The translations under genes and the position numbers were made by a program. Source: Oscillospiraceae bacterium (GTDB taxonomy: Bacteria > Bacillota > Clostridia > Oscillospirales > Ruminococcaceae). Taken from it: 64,000 nt of DNA. Location: assembly GCA_025757845.1 (NCBI GenBank), contig CP107211.1:2108001-2172000 (forward strand), in the 5' to 3' direction. Below the pieces are notes generated by a model that saw only the letters and a program-made list of their open reading frames with translations, did not search any database and had not been told where the DNA came from. Shown here in pieces: positions 43,508-52,180 of this stretch (positions within the stretch are counted from its first letter, which is position 1; each line of letters opens with the position of its first letter).

Positions 43508-44681
43508 CCTCGACACCTCCGTAGATGATCGTCGGGGTTCCGCTCAGTTTTGGGATTTGCACTGTTGCTTTTTCCAAATCCGAACCGCCTTCGACTACCA
43601 TGTAAACCGGTTGTCTAAGCTCTACTCGTTTTACGCCAGCGACACGCAAGCGATAAATCAATTCCATCGGGCTAATGTCCCTCCCGATGGAGCGCTGCCA
43701 CTGCTGAAATTCCTCAACAGCTTTTGCAACGTTTTCCTGAACAATACTTGCGCCCTTCGCGTTGCCTGCTCCGATATAATAGGTAAAGTCAATTCCGTAC
43801 TCTACTTCTTCCGGGGCCTTGCAGATTACCTGATCTGTCATGGGGCGTCGAGCTTCGTTCATCAGATATGCTTGCATTTCGCTCATATCCTTTTCACTCG
43901 GCATCCTTCCGCCCGTCAGCATGAAAAAGATATACACTGTGCAAGGCTGGCTCCGTGGACTGACTGCAATTGCATTTTCCACATCAGAGCGGAAGCTCAT
44001 TGCCCAATACTCGTAGGCGTCTCGCGGCCCTGCGCAACTATACGTTGTCGGGGACAGCCAAATCCGCCGGGTCAAGCTATCGTCGCTTTCCGCGTCTGCG
44101 CCGCCGCTGGATGTATCCACATTCTCCACTGCCGCAACATAAGGAATGGCGTCTACCAGCGTATCGACAACGCCGATTGGAACGTCGTTTCCACTGGCTC
44201 CTACCACCTCGGCTTGCGCCAACACATCAACATAGGTCTCGCCAATGGCAATCTGTGCGTAGGCCGTTGTAGCAAAATAAATACCCGCGGCAGTTCTGAC
44301 GCGGGTTCCATGTGGAATCATTACAACTGTTTTCTGTTCAGCCGAAAGATTAAATCGGATTGTCACCGTTGCATAGGTTGCCTCGTTCCGTTTCACGCCG
44401 AACGGAAGTCCCATATTATCCAGCGCTGCACCCGTCGCTGTTTTCAGCAATGCGCAGCGGGTTCTTTTTTCTGCAACCTGCAACACCATGTAATACAGTT
44501 CAGAAATACTTTTCAGCGTAAGAGTGATCGGGTCAGCACTGTGCAACGGCGGGGCCGTTCCATTTACCGCTTTGTAATTTCGGGTGTAAATTTCTGTCAC
44601 CAGATTATTTACATCCTCAAGCGTCATATTATCCGTGACGCTATACTCCGGGATTTCGGCAAATTCAGCGATATTAGACAA
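43500..44681 (-). CDS. Baseplate protein gpJ-like
   Basis: A 393-residue baseplate_J protein: VNFT... region with LLKTATGAALDNMGLPFGV, VMIPHGTRVRTAAGIYFATT and VENVDTSSGGADAESDDSLTRR. It forms the wedge of the contractile tail baseplate. TTG start with AAGGTGGTG upstream; overlaps the preceding gpW-like gene by 8 nt. Confidence 0.88.
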   Translation of the reverse strand: MSNIAEFAEIPEYSVTDNMTLEDVNNLVTEIYTRNYKAVNGTAPPLHSADPITLTLKSISELYYMVLQVAEKRTRCALLKTATGAALDNMGLPFGVKRNEATYATVTIRFNLSAEQKTVVMIPHGTRVRTAAGIYFATTAYAQIAIGETYVDVLAQAEVVGASGNDVPIGVVDTLVDAIPYVAAVENVDTSSGGADAESDDSLTRRIWLSPTTYSCAGPRDAYEYWAMSFRSDVENAIAVSPRSQPCTVYIFFMLTGGRMPSEKDMSEMQAYLMNEARRPMTDQVICKAPEEVEYGIDFTYYIGAGNAKGASIVQENVAKAVEEFQQWQRSIGRDISPMELIYRLRVAGVKRVELRQPVYMVVEGGSDLEKATVQIPKLSGTPTIIYGGVEDD

Positions 44682-45000
44682 TGTTTATCACCACCTTCGG
44701 TCGAATGTTTCCCTGCTGGCTGTGGCTGGTTTCATAGCTTACTTCCAGCACTTGTGCCCTCGGTTCGTACTTCTTTGTCTTTCGGATGATTTCTGCCGTG
44801 AGCTTCGCTTCGGCAGCTTCGGCTGGTAGGCTCAGGCAGTCCATGTTCAGACCAAACTCTCGGTCAAGTGCCTGTTCACCTTCTCGGCTCCCGTAAAGCG
44901 TCTTGAGACAGTTATATACATCCCGTTCTTCTGTGCTTTCGGACGGATTGATCTCTACATCAATATCGCCCAGTATCAGCTTTTCCAGCTCACCGCTCAT
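44674..45000 (-). CDS. Baseplate protein gpW-like
   Basis: A 108-residue protein of the gpW/gp25 baseplate family: EERDVYNCLKTLYGSREGEQ, REFGLNMDC and YEPRAQVLEVSYE. A T4 gp25/P2 gpW homologue that starts sheath assembly at the baseplate. ATG behind AAAGGAGTACAC; ATGA overlap with the gpU-like gene. Confidence 0.85.
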   Translation of the reverse strand: MSGELEKLILGDIDVEINPSESTEERDVYNCLKTLYGSREGEQALDREFGLNMDCLSLPAEAAEAKLTAEIIRKTKKYEPRAQVLEVSYETSHSQQGNIRPKVVINIV

Positions 45001-45398
45001 GTGTACTCCTTTAGCGTCAAGGTCAGCTTTCCGCTTGTCAGTCCCCAGAACCGATGTACCGCGCCCCATTCATCCGCTACTTTTTCAAGCATAAACGGAT
45101 TTTGAGAAACCGGCCTGTTGTTGATGATGAAGTAGTCTACTGCTCCGGCTTCGCACAAATCCATTAGGGCGTCAAAGACCTTTCGCGGATTTACTCCCAG
45201 CCTTGAACTAAGCGTAATGTTGAACTGATACTCTCGCAGGCCGGGACTTACATATTCGCTTTTATCTTTTCCGCCGATCACGCTGTGCGTCGCCCAGTTG
45301 CTCGACGTACTTCCACTGATGTTGTCCGGCGTAAGAACTCGCCAACTTGATACTGTAAACACCAGTCCAGCAAAGCTACCGATGCTGCCCCATGCCAT
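44997..45398 (-). CDS. Tail protein gpU-like
   Basis: A 133-residue protein (MAWGSIGSFAGLVFTVSSWR...). SEYVSPGLREYQFNITLSSRLGVNP-like text and FVVNNRPV-type ending resemble P2 gpU, a tail completion protein near the tube end. ATG placed behind GAGGGGG; a GTG nine bases earlier is less likely. In P2 order. Confidence 0.78.
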   Translation of the reverse strand: MAWGSIGSFAGLVFTVSSWRVLTPDNISGSTSSNWATHSVIGGKDKSEYVSPGLREYQFNITLSSRLGVNPRKVFDALMDLCEAGAVDYFIINNRPVSQNPFMLEKVADEWGAVHRFWGLTSGKLTLTLKEYT

Positions 45399-45411
45399 AA
45401 AGAACACCCCC

Positions 45412-46029
45412 TCACTTTACCGGGACGCCGGTATTCCCCGAAACAGTATACGGGCCAGCTTTTGCCGACCCGTCATGTTCGTGCTTGTGATTCACAAGGC
45501 TTACGCCATTGATTTTGCAGTCGCCAGAGCCGCCCGAAATATTCACCGTTGCTCCTGTGATTTTCACCGTCGTTCCGGTAATTTCAATCGTTCCGCTCTG
45601 GCAAACCTTGACGGTCGAAGCCCCGACCTTGAAGGTCACGTCCCCACCAACAGTGAAGTCCAGATTTTTACCGATGGTCTCTTTTGCATTCCCGTCGATT
45701 TTTTCTTCATAGTCTCCGCTATCTCCATCGTATTGTTCAAAGGCTTTGCCCTTCTTATCGTTGTAGTCATACCGGTAACGTTGTTTCTTTCCACCGACCG
45801 GCTTGTTATCCTCATTCCAGAACGTTCCGATGCACGTTCCCATTTCCTGACTATCGGAATTGTGGAGAACGCAAACCATAGCACCGACAACCGGCATCCG
45901 GTACAGCGCATTTGAAACCACACAGATTTCATCGGTCACAGAACCGTCCCGATCTTCATATGCAACTTCAATTGTGCCATCCTCGTAATTCACTTTGGAC
46001 ACTGTGCCAATGCGAATGACGCTGCTCAT
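45412..46029 (-). CDS. Baseplate spike protein gpV-like
   Basis: A 205-residue gpV/VgrG-spike-like protein: an OB-fold start (VSKVNYEDGTIEVAYEDRDG), then VCVLHNSDSQEMGTCIGTFW and a C-terminal repeat region (KICQSGTIEITGTTVKITG-like beta prism with Gly-Thr-Val repeats). Forms the membrane-piercing tip. Confidence 0.82.
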   Translation of the reverse strand: MSSVIRIGTVSKVNYEDGTIEVAYEDRDGSVTDEICVVSNALYRMPVVGAMVCVLHNSDSQEMGTCIGTFWNEDNKPVGGKKQRYRYDYNDKKGKAFEQYDGDSGDYEEKIDGNAKETIGKNLDFTVGGDVTFKVGASTVKVCQSGTIEITGTTVKITGATVNISGGSGDCKINGVSLVNHKHEHDGSAKAGPYTVSGNTGVPVK

Positions 46030-46033
46030 CGTG

Positions 46034-47032
46034 TCACCCTCCCACTCTGCTTGCTGAGACCTTCGTCACAAAACCGCCGGATTTATTCATGGTGTGCCCT
46101 ACACTGTCCATGTAATATTTTCCGTCGATTTTCCCATATCCTTCCACGTCAATACACTGCGTCGCGCAATATGTCAGGTTTCCCATAGTCGTAAAGGAAA
46201 TGGTTGTAGCCGAATGGTTTTTGTTGTCGATAGCCGCCTGCAGCTGCCGTTTTGCGTCCGCTTCACTTGATGCATACTGGTTTAGCTTCAACATCCGGTC
46301 TGCCATTCCGATTGTCACCTTGATATTCACTTTTTTCTTTTGGTTGGAATAAGTGAACTCGCCTCCGGTGTATGTTCCTGCCAGCGTTGTGTTCCAGCTC
46401 AACGAGCCGGGCACAATGTCAATCGGTTTTACCGTTGCTACCGAATCCTTTTTCTTGTACTTTTCACGGTCAAAAATCCAGATTTTGTTCCGGTATGTTT
46501 TGAGGATCAGCCCGTATGTGCTGCAAATTTTCTGCAAGAAAGAGCTGTCATTATCGTCCTGTTCTTTCAGAGCGACGCTGACATCCTCTGCATCCATCTT
46601 GCATTCCAAGCCGTACCGCCCAGCAATGGTTTCTGCAATGCGTTTGATGCTCGTGTTCTTCCAAACCTGCTCTCTATTTTTTTCATGAAAGCTCGTCCCG
46701 TTTGGCCGGGCGACCGCTCCAATCGTCAAAACATCCGGGCAGGCCGAAAAGCTCAGGTCATCAACTACCAGCGTTCCACAATCCAAAACGGTTCTGTCCC
46801 CCTGCACAATCCAGTTTGTCGTGCAGAGGGTCGGGTGCAGCACAGCTTCCTTGTCTGGCATCCACGAATTGATCCACTTGTGATCCATTGCGTTCACCTT
46901 AATGGAAAGGCTGTCGCTCGAATCCGAACCGCTATCGGTGTATGTGAAGTTTTCCACATCTTTGCGGATGTCGCTTGAAATATCCGTTCCGTCATATTCA
47001 AGCGTCAGGAACGCTTGACGCGGCGTAATCAT
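46034..47032 (-). CDS. Late control / baseplate hub protein gpD-like
   Basis: A 332-residue phage late control protein D: FLTLEYDGTDISSDI at the start, DVSVALKEQDDNDSSFLQKICSTYG-type core and VEGYGKIDGKYYMDSVGHTMN near the end. Hub of the baseplate to which the spike attaches. Located between gpX-like and gpV-like genes as in P2-type tails. Confidence 0.85.
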   Translation of the reverse strand: MITPRQAFLTLEYDGTDISSDIRKDVENFTYTDSGSDSSDSLSIKVNAMDHKWINSWMPDKEAVLHPTLCTTNWIVQGDRTVLDCGTLVVDDLSFSACPDVLTIGAVARPNGTSFHEKNREQVWKNTSIKRIAETIAGRYGLECKMDAEDVSVALKEQDDNDSSFLQKICSTYGLILKTYRNKIWIFDREKYKKKDSVATVKPIDIVPGSLSWNTTLAGTYTGGEFTYSNQKKKVNIKVTIGMADRMLKLNQYASSEADAKRQLQAAIDNKNHSATTISFTTMGNLTYCATQCIDVEGYGKIDGKYYMDSVGHTMNKSGGFVTKVSASRVGG

Positions 47033-47042
47033 CCTTCACACC

Positions 47043-47246
47043 TCACCTTTTCCAAGGCGGCAGACTTTCGTCTGTTTTCGCCTTAACTTCCACTTCCGGC
47101 GTGGCAAGCACCACCCCGGAATCAAACTTGTACACCTCGATATACTCTCGGTTGGCAGTCATCAGCACATCGGCTTTCAGCTCGTCACCGTAGACAGTTT
47201 TTGCAATGCCATCCCAAGTGTCACCGCTCTTTGTCGTGTAAGACAT
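47043..47246 (-). CDS. Tail protein gpX-like (LysM domain)
   Basis: A 67-residue protein with one LysM-like fold (MSYTTKSGDTWDGIAKTVYG), the P2 gpX family; probably a baseplate adaptor. Directly precedes the hub gene. Confidence 0.85.
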   Translation of the reverse strand: MSYTTKSGDTWDGIAKTVYGDELKADVLMTANREYIEVYKFDSGVVLATPEVEVKAKTDESLPPWKR

Positions 47247-47258
47247 CAGGCTACCTCC

Positions 47259-50200
47259 TTATGCATACCGGGTTCGATTGTTTTCTCGGTTGTATTTGTC
47301 CATAAAGGCTTTGAACTTTTCGTACTCGTCCTCCATAATCGAAGCAATCTTCTGGCGGTCTGCATCACCAGTGATTGTGATGTTCGGGGCAAATACAAAC
47401 TGCGGAGAGCTTCCGCCGTTTCCGTCGGGTGCAGGTGTATTCTGATATGCGCTCACCGGGATTTCGGACAGCGTGCGCCCGGTATCCCTCGGCGGCAGCA
47501 CATAAAGCGGCGTTCCGGTGTCTGTAAGAACGCCGTCCTGCCAGCTTGAAAGCACCGTTCCGCCGTTGTAGTTTTTGGCTGCTTCGGTCAGTGCAGTGGT
47601 TACAGGGCTGTCACTTCCGAGGTACTTGTTCAGCAGAAGCGGAGCAACATCAGCTGCAATGCTGGTCGCCGCCAGTGCAAGTGAAGCGTCACCAGACATT
47701 GAGTTGTTGGCGACCGTCCATAGCATCGACAAAGCGTCGCCGGTGGTTCGGATGCCATTGGAACGCAGTGCGTACTTACCGTATGCTTTGGAGAAATCAA
47801 TCAGGTTGTCCAGTTTTTCCTTGCTTCCGTCGGTGAAACCGCCGTTTGCAAAATACCGTACACCCGCCGCACGAGTTGCATCCTCGCCAGACACTCCCAG
47901 CATCCGGCCTGCACGCACCCAGTTTTCGACGTTGCTATCGTGAACACTAGGCTTGAAGCTGATAACCGCCTCTGTTCCAGCTTCGCCTGCAATGCTGACA
48001 CCGTGAGTAAAACCGCCGTTCGCAAAGGCAGGCATTGCAACTTCTTTCAGGTTGAAGCCGAATCGTTTTCCACCGAGGGCGGGCACCCAATCAGGCACCG
48101 TAAAAGACAATTTGTTCAACGTGCCGATGATTGCATTCGCAACCGTAATCGTCACCGATACAATGCCCTTTATCAACCCGACGATGCCCTGAATAACCGG
48201 TTCAATCACCGGCAGTAGTCCGTGGATCACATCGACGACGAGCTTGATTGCGTTTATCAGGGTTGTGCCAACCAGACTGATAATCATGCTTATCAGCGGC
48301 GACACTGCGGGGAACAATTCGTTTACAGCGAAGCTCATAATATCAGCCAGCAGCGGCTTAATATGATTCACTCCGAGGTCTACGATCTGTCCAATCAGCC
48401 CTTTCACCGATTCGATAATCGGTATCACTGCCCCGAAGGTGGTTCCCACGTCGTCGATACCGAAAATACTCTTTCCGCTCAAGCTCTGCTGGATGTTTTG
48501 CAGGTTTTCCAAAGAGAATGCATTGCTCACCGAATCTCGGACGTTGCCTGCAATATCGTGGATTTTACTCGTAAATCCATCAAACATTGCCAGTCCCTTT
48601 TCGCCGAACACGTTCCCGACGATCTGGCGGATGTCCTCAAAGTGATCTCCCAGCAGACTGACCACTGCGATGATTCCACCGATTCCGGTAATCACCGGGC
48701 CGAAGGTGCCGAGCAATCCCATAAATGCACCGCCCAATTTACCGGCTATCGGGCCTACCGCCGTGTTGGCTAGGCTCAGTCCAGAACCAAGGAACTTGAA
48801 CGTGTTCCCTGTTCCTTTCGCAATTCCCCCGCCAACGTTTAAGGCAAATTGTCCAGCTTTAGTAGATGCTGCGCGGCCTGCCAGATTTTTTACGCCGCCA
48901 ATTGCCGTTCCTGCAATGTTTTTTGCTCCGCCCAGCAATCCTTGTCCAAAGCCCATAGCCTTTTGGCCCATGTTCCCTACAAAGCCGCCAAGTTGTGTAC
49001 CGGCAACTTTTTGGCCGATCCACTTTCCAACGCCGACCGTGTTCTGTATAAAGTCTGTCCCCGCCAGATTTTTTGCAGACCTTGCAACTCTGGCTCCGTA
49101 TTGCCCTATCGAACTGCCTTTCAACAATCCGATTATTCCGCCGGAAGCCTGTGCCTGCTGAATGCTGCCAAACAGCGCACTCGTTGCCTTTGCCATCCCA
49201 GCAGGTGTCTTTGCTCCAAACAGCTTTTTGCTGTTTTGCATTCCAAGGACGCTACCAAGGATGGTGTTCTGCACTCTCTGCCCGAAGCTAGGATTGCTGC
49301 CCGCCGGAACAGCGCTGTTTGCCAGCTGTGTTCCAAGTTTTGCAGCCTGCCACAGATTGCCAGCTTTTCCTGCGCCAGACACGCCCTTCTGTACAAGCCC
49401 CACAGGGCTTGCCGCCCCGCTTGCAAACTTCGTCGCGCTGGATACCACCTGCAGGATTTGCGGTGCAAACCGCATTCCTGCCCATGCCGTGCCGATACCC
49501 GCGATGGTCGTAGCTACCTTATCGCCATTATTCAGCAGATACTCAATTACCTGCCTTACACGTTCTGCAATATCCGGCAGAGCGGCGCGGAGGTCATTCA
49601 GCTTTTCGATGCCAAACCCGGCTACATCTTTCAGCACCGGAAGGAAATTATTTCCAACCTCAATGCGGACGGCCCGCCATGCGCTCCCAAGCATCGTCAA
49701 TACAGATTCAGAGGTTTCGCATTTCAGCATAAACTCTTTATACATACTGCCGTTATACTTAGAAGCATCGCCTACGTCGTCCAGCGTTTTCACAAACAAG
49801 TCAAGATTGCCGGTTAGTTTTGCGCCACTCTCAATGGCCCACTGACCGAGCAGAGTTTTCAGATAACCCACTTGCTTGTCTTTCGGCTGAGTACCGATAG
49901 CGGTAAACAAACTTTTCAATGCTGCCGGGGCGTCTTTTTGCATATCCTTTGCAAACTGTTCCGCAGTAAATCCCAGCTGTTCAAAAGCCGCAGACTGTGC
50001 ATCTGTAGCTTTTGAACCCATAGAAAGGTTCGTATACATCCGGCGGATGGATGTTGCCACTTTACCAGAATCAACGCCCATTGCCAGCAGTGCTGTAGAA
50101 AGCGCTGCCGTGCTCTGAACATCCATGCCAGCGATTTGACCCAGAGAGCCGGTGTCGTTTACGGTCTGGGCAATTTCAGCGGCGGTCGTTGCGTAGTGGG

Positions 50201-50762
50201 CACCCAGATAGTTAATCTGGTCTGCCAGCTCCATGACCTGATCGTGGTTCATGTTGAATGCAACTTCCCACTTTGCTGCCCAGTCGCCTGCCTGATCCGC
50301 AGAAATATCCATGGCCGTGCCCATTTCGGCAACGTCCTTTAGAAACCCGCCGCTTATTAGGTCATCCATGCTCTTTCCGGACTGACCAGCCGCAGCTGCC
50401 AGACGTGTCAGCTCTTTGGCGGTGTACGGAATTTGTGTGCTCAAGTCAAGAATGTCTTTCGACATTTCCGCATAAGCGTCCGTTTTGACCTTTCCGTTCG
50501 CGTCCGTCAGACCGCCAACGTACTTCGTCACATCAAGCATTTCGCTTTCAAATGCAACTGCTTCTTTTGTTGCATCTACCAGCCCCGCTGTAATGCCGCT
50601 GGCTATGCCCACCGTTACTTTTGCGATATTCGCTGCCAGTTTCGATGCGCCGTTCGCCATACTGCTGAGCTGAGTATTCGCAGACTTTACAGCCTGCGTC
50701 AGCGAGTTATCAACGTGACCGCCGATCAAAATAGAAAGCTCTAGGGTTTGATTTTTTGCCAC
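47259..50762 (-). CDS. Tail tape-measure protein
   Basis: The largest phage protein, 1167 residues. Family text near 100-200 (AYAEMSKDILDLSTQIPYTA, TAAEIAQTVNDTGSLGQIAG) is the phage_TP901-type tape-measure signature; glycine/alanine-rich repeated helices fill ~430-700 (GLVQKGVSGAGKAGNLWQAA, GAKNIAGTAIGG) and hydrophobic segments lie at ~690-830 (GIGGIIAVVSLLG). It sets tail length. GTG start within the 3' end of the frameshifted chaperone reading. Confidence 0.92.
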   Translation of the reverse strand: MAKNQTLELSILIGGHVDNSLTQAVKSANTQLSSMANGASKLAANIAKVTVGIASGITAGLVDATKEAVAFESEMLDVTKYVGGLTDANGKVKTDAYAEMSKDILDLSTQIPYTAKELTRLAAAAGQSGKSMDDLISGGFLKDVAEMGTAMDISADQAGDWAAKWEVAFNMNHDQVMELADQINYLGAHYATTAAEIAQTVNDTGSLGQIAGMDVQSTAALSTALLAMGVDSGKVATSIRRMYTNLSMGSKATDAQSAAFEQLGFTAEQFAKDMQKDAPAALKSLFTAIGTQPKDKQVGYLKTLLGQWAIESGAKLTGNLDLFVKTLDDVGDASKYNGSMYKEFMLKCETSESVLTMLGSAWRAVRIEVGNNFLPVLKDVAGFGIEKLNDLRAALPDIAERVRQVIEYLLNNGDKVATTIAGIGTAWAGMRFAPQILQVVSSATKFASGAASPVGLVQKGVSGAGKAGNLWQAAKLGTQLANSAVPAGSNPSFGQRVQNTILGSVLGMQNSKKLFGAKTPAGMAKATSALFGSIQQAQASGGIIGLLKGSSIGQYGARVARSAKNLAGTDFIQNTVGVGKWIGQKVAGTQLGGFVGNMGQKAMGFGQGLLGGAKNIAGTAIGGVKNLAGRAASTKAGQFALNVGGGIAKGTGNTFKFLGSGLSLANTAVGPIAGKLGGAFMGLLGTFGPVITGIGGIIAVVSLLGDHFEDIRQIVGNVFGEKGLAMFDGFTSKIHDIAGNVRDSVSNAFSLENLQNIQQSLSGKSIFGIDDVGTTFGAVIPIIESVKGLIGQIVDLGVNHIKPLLADIMSFAVNELFPAVSPLISMIISLVGTTLINAIKLVVDVIHGLLPVIEPVIQGIVGLIKGIVSVTITVANAIIGTLNKLSFTVPDWVPALGGKRFGFNLKEVAMPAFANGGFTHGVSIAGEAGTEAVISFKPSVHDSNVENWVRAGRMLGVSGEDATRAAGVRYFANGGFTDGSKEKLDNLIDFSKAYGKYALRSNGIRTTGDALSMLWTVANNSMSGDASLALAATSIAADVAPLLLNKYLGSDSPVTTALTEAAKNYNGGTVLSSWQDGVLTDTGTPLYVLPPRDTGRTLSEIPVSAYQNTPAPDGNGGSSPQFVFAPNITITGDADRQKIASIMEDEYEKFKAFMDKYNRENNRTRYA

Positions 50763-50902
50763 TCCTCCGCCACCTCCTCGTTGATTTCCACCAGCTCACG
50801 CACGGGCAGATTCAGGTAGAAATCTGCACTCGTGTGTGTAGCCGTGGCGAGGGCTATCGCCGCCTTTCTGATGGTTTTGTATCCGCCCTTTAGGCGAAAA
50901 AA
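50741..50902 (-). CDS. Frameshift extension of the tail assembly chaperone (E' part)
   Basis: A -1 slip on T TTT TTC, just before the stop of the upstream gene, gives F-R-L-K-GGYKTIRKAAIALATAT-type text followed by SADFYLNLPVRELVEINEEV and a stop after the start of the tape measure. The extension is about 50 residues and ends in the LNLPVREL segment typical of E'/GT frameshift products. Overlaps the tape-measure start by 22 nt. Confidence 0.75.
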   Translation of the reverse strand, partial: FFRLKGGYKTIRKAAIALATATHTSADFYLNLPVRELVEINEEVAEEWQKIKP

Positions 50903-51555
50903 TCCTTGTGGTTCACCCCTGCGCGAAGCTGTACAGCCTCCGCCAGCGGCAGGCCGAGGAAGAATGCCACATCCTTACCGGTGGCCATAGATGCGATCAG
51001 GCAGCAGTAATAGTAGTTCAGGGTCTTTTCCGCTGCGCGAATATCTTCTTCCTCCATGCGGTTTTCCGCCTGACGGACGTTCATGCCGGTAAGGTTCGCC
51101 ACGCCTGACAGGTCAACTTCGGTGTATTTTTCGCCCTTGTAGGTGTAGGGCTTGCCGAACTTCATGATGTGGCTGTGCTCGTCCTCGTCGCCATCTTCCT
51201 CTGCGGCGGCGCTACGGAGCGACGCCTGAACAGTCTGGCGAACCTTCTTGCTTGCGCCGATGGGAAGCAGCTGGAAAAACTCGATGGGGAGCTTCGTTGC
51301 GGCAGCGGCCAGAGCGTCGGTGTATGCAGTCGCAGTTTCAGGGGTAATCATCACGGCCATTTCGCCCTCGTTGTACAGTTTCTTGATGATGAGCACCGCA
51401 TCCTTGATGGTCAGATCATCCAGACCGGACAGGTCGATCTCGGTATACTCCTTATCATCAAACTTGTACGGGCGGGCCAACTCGATCAGCTTCGGGTTCT
51501 TCTTAACCTCAGCGGTCTTGTCCTGTTCTGCGACGGAAGAAACATTCTTTTCCAT
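50890..51555 (-). CDS. Tail assembly chaperone, gpE-like, internally duplicated
   Basis: A 221-residue protein made of two similar halves: RPYKFDDKEYTEIDLSGLDD in the first and KPYTYKGEKYTEVDLSGVAN in the second. Each corresponds to the gpE/TAC_7 fold (Mu gp41/P2 gpE). These proteins help build the tail around the tape measure. The stop follows a T TTT TTC slippery site that can make an extended form. Confidence 0.82.
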   Translation of the reverse strand: MEKNVSSVAEQDKTAEVKKNPKLIELARPYKFDDKEYTEIDLSGLDDLTIKDAVLIIKKLYNEGEMAVMITPETATAYTDALAAAATKLPIEFFQLLPIGASKKVRQTVQASLRSAAAEEDGDEDEHSHIMKFGKPYTYKGEKYTEVDLSGVANLTGMNVRQAENRMEEEDIRAAEKTLNYYYCCLIASMATGKDVAFFLGLPLAEAVQLRAGVNHKDFFA

Positions 51556-51631
51556 GGTGGTTTTCCTTTCTGTTCAGATATAAAAATTGACCGCCCCGGT
51601 CTTTCGGGGCGGTCGCTTCATTTCTTTGGCG

Positions 51632-52159
51632 TTAGATCAGCGCGGTAACGTCTGCCAGCATATCCTCGCCCTGAACGCGGTATACGCCGTTCAGCTTGTC
51701 GATGGCAATGATTTCCTCGCCGTCGTTCTCGATCATGATGTAGGTCAGTTCCAGCTTAACCTTGGCTTCCATACCCTCGCCCGCCTTGATCTTGCCGGGA
51801 GTAAACTCCTTGACGCGGCCAACCTCAACGATGCGCAGGCCCTTATAGGCATAGCCGAGGCTCTTATCCACCGCCTGCTGTGCAACGCGGAAGGTAAGGT
51901 TCACCTGACGCTTCGGAGAAAGGACGTTGACAAAGCTCGAATATACGAGGTTGAAGGAAACTTCCTGCTCGATGGATTCAAACTGGCCGATGTTCGGTGC
52001 GGAAATCTTACCGAGGATACCAGCGCCGGAAACGTCGATAGTCTCCGAGGTGATCTGCGGCAGAGTGATTTCCGGTGCAGTGCCAATTGCTTTCACGCCG
52101 TCAATGTAAACGTTGAAGCTGTTGACGATTTCCGGGGTCAGATTCGTGTCCAGTGCCAT
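51632..52159 (-). CDS. Tail tube protein gpFII-like
   Basis: A 175-residue tail tube protein: VYIDGVKAIGTAPEITLPQI, DVSGAGILGKISAPNIGQFE and KRQVNLTFRVAQQ are close to P2 FII proteins. Polymerises into the inner tube of the contractile tail; encoded next to the sheath. Confidence 0.88.
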   Translation of the reverse strand: MALDTNLTPEIVNSFNVYIDGVKAIGTAPEITLPQITSETIDVSGAGILGKISAPNIGQFESIEQEVSFNLVYSSFVNVLSPKRQVNLTFRVAQQAVDKSLGYAYKGLRIVEVGRVKEFTPGKIKAGEGMEAKVKLELTYIMIENDGEEIIAIDKLNGVYRVQGEDMLADVTALI

Positions 52160-52180
52160 TGTTTATTCCTCCTTTCTGGG

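Noticed and set aside
40000..47000. A second variable repeat in other tail genes
   Set aside because: I searched the fibre and baseplate genes by eye for the TR core and found no second copy; a computed search of the whole genome is still needed.
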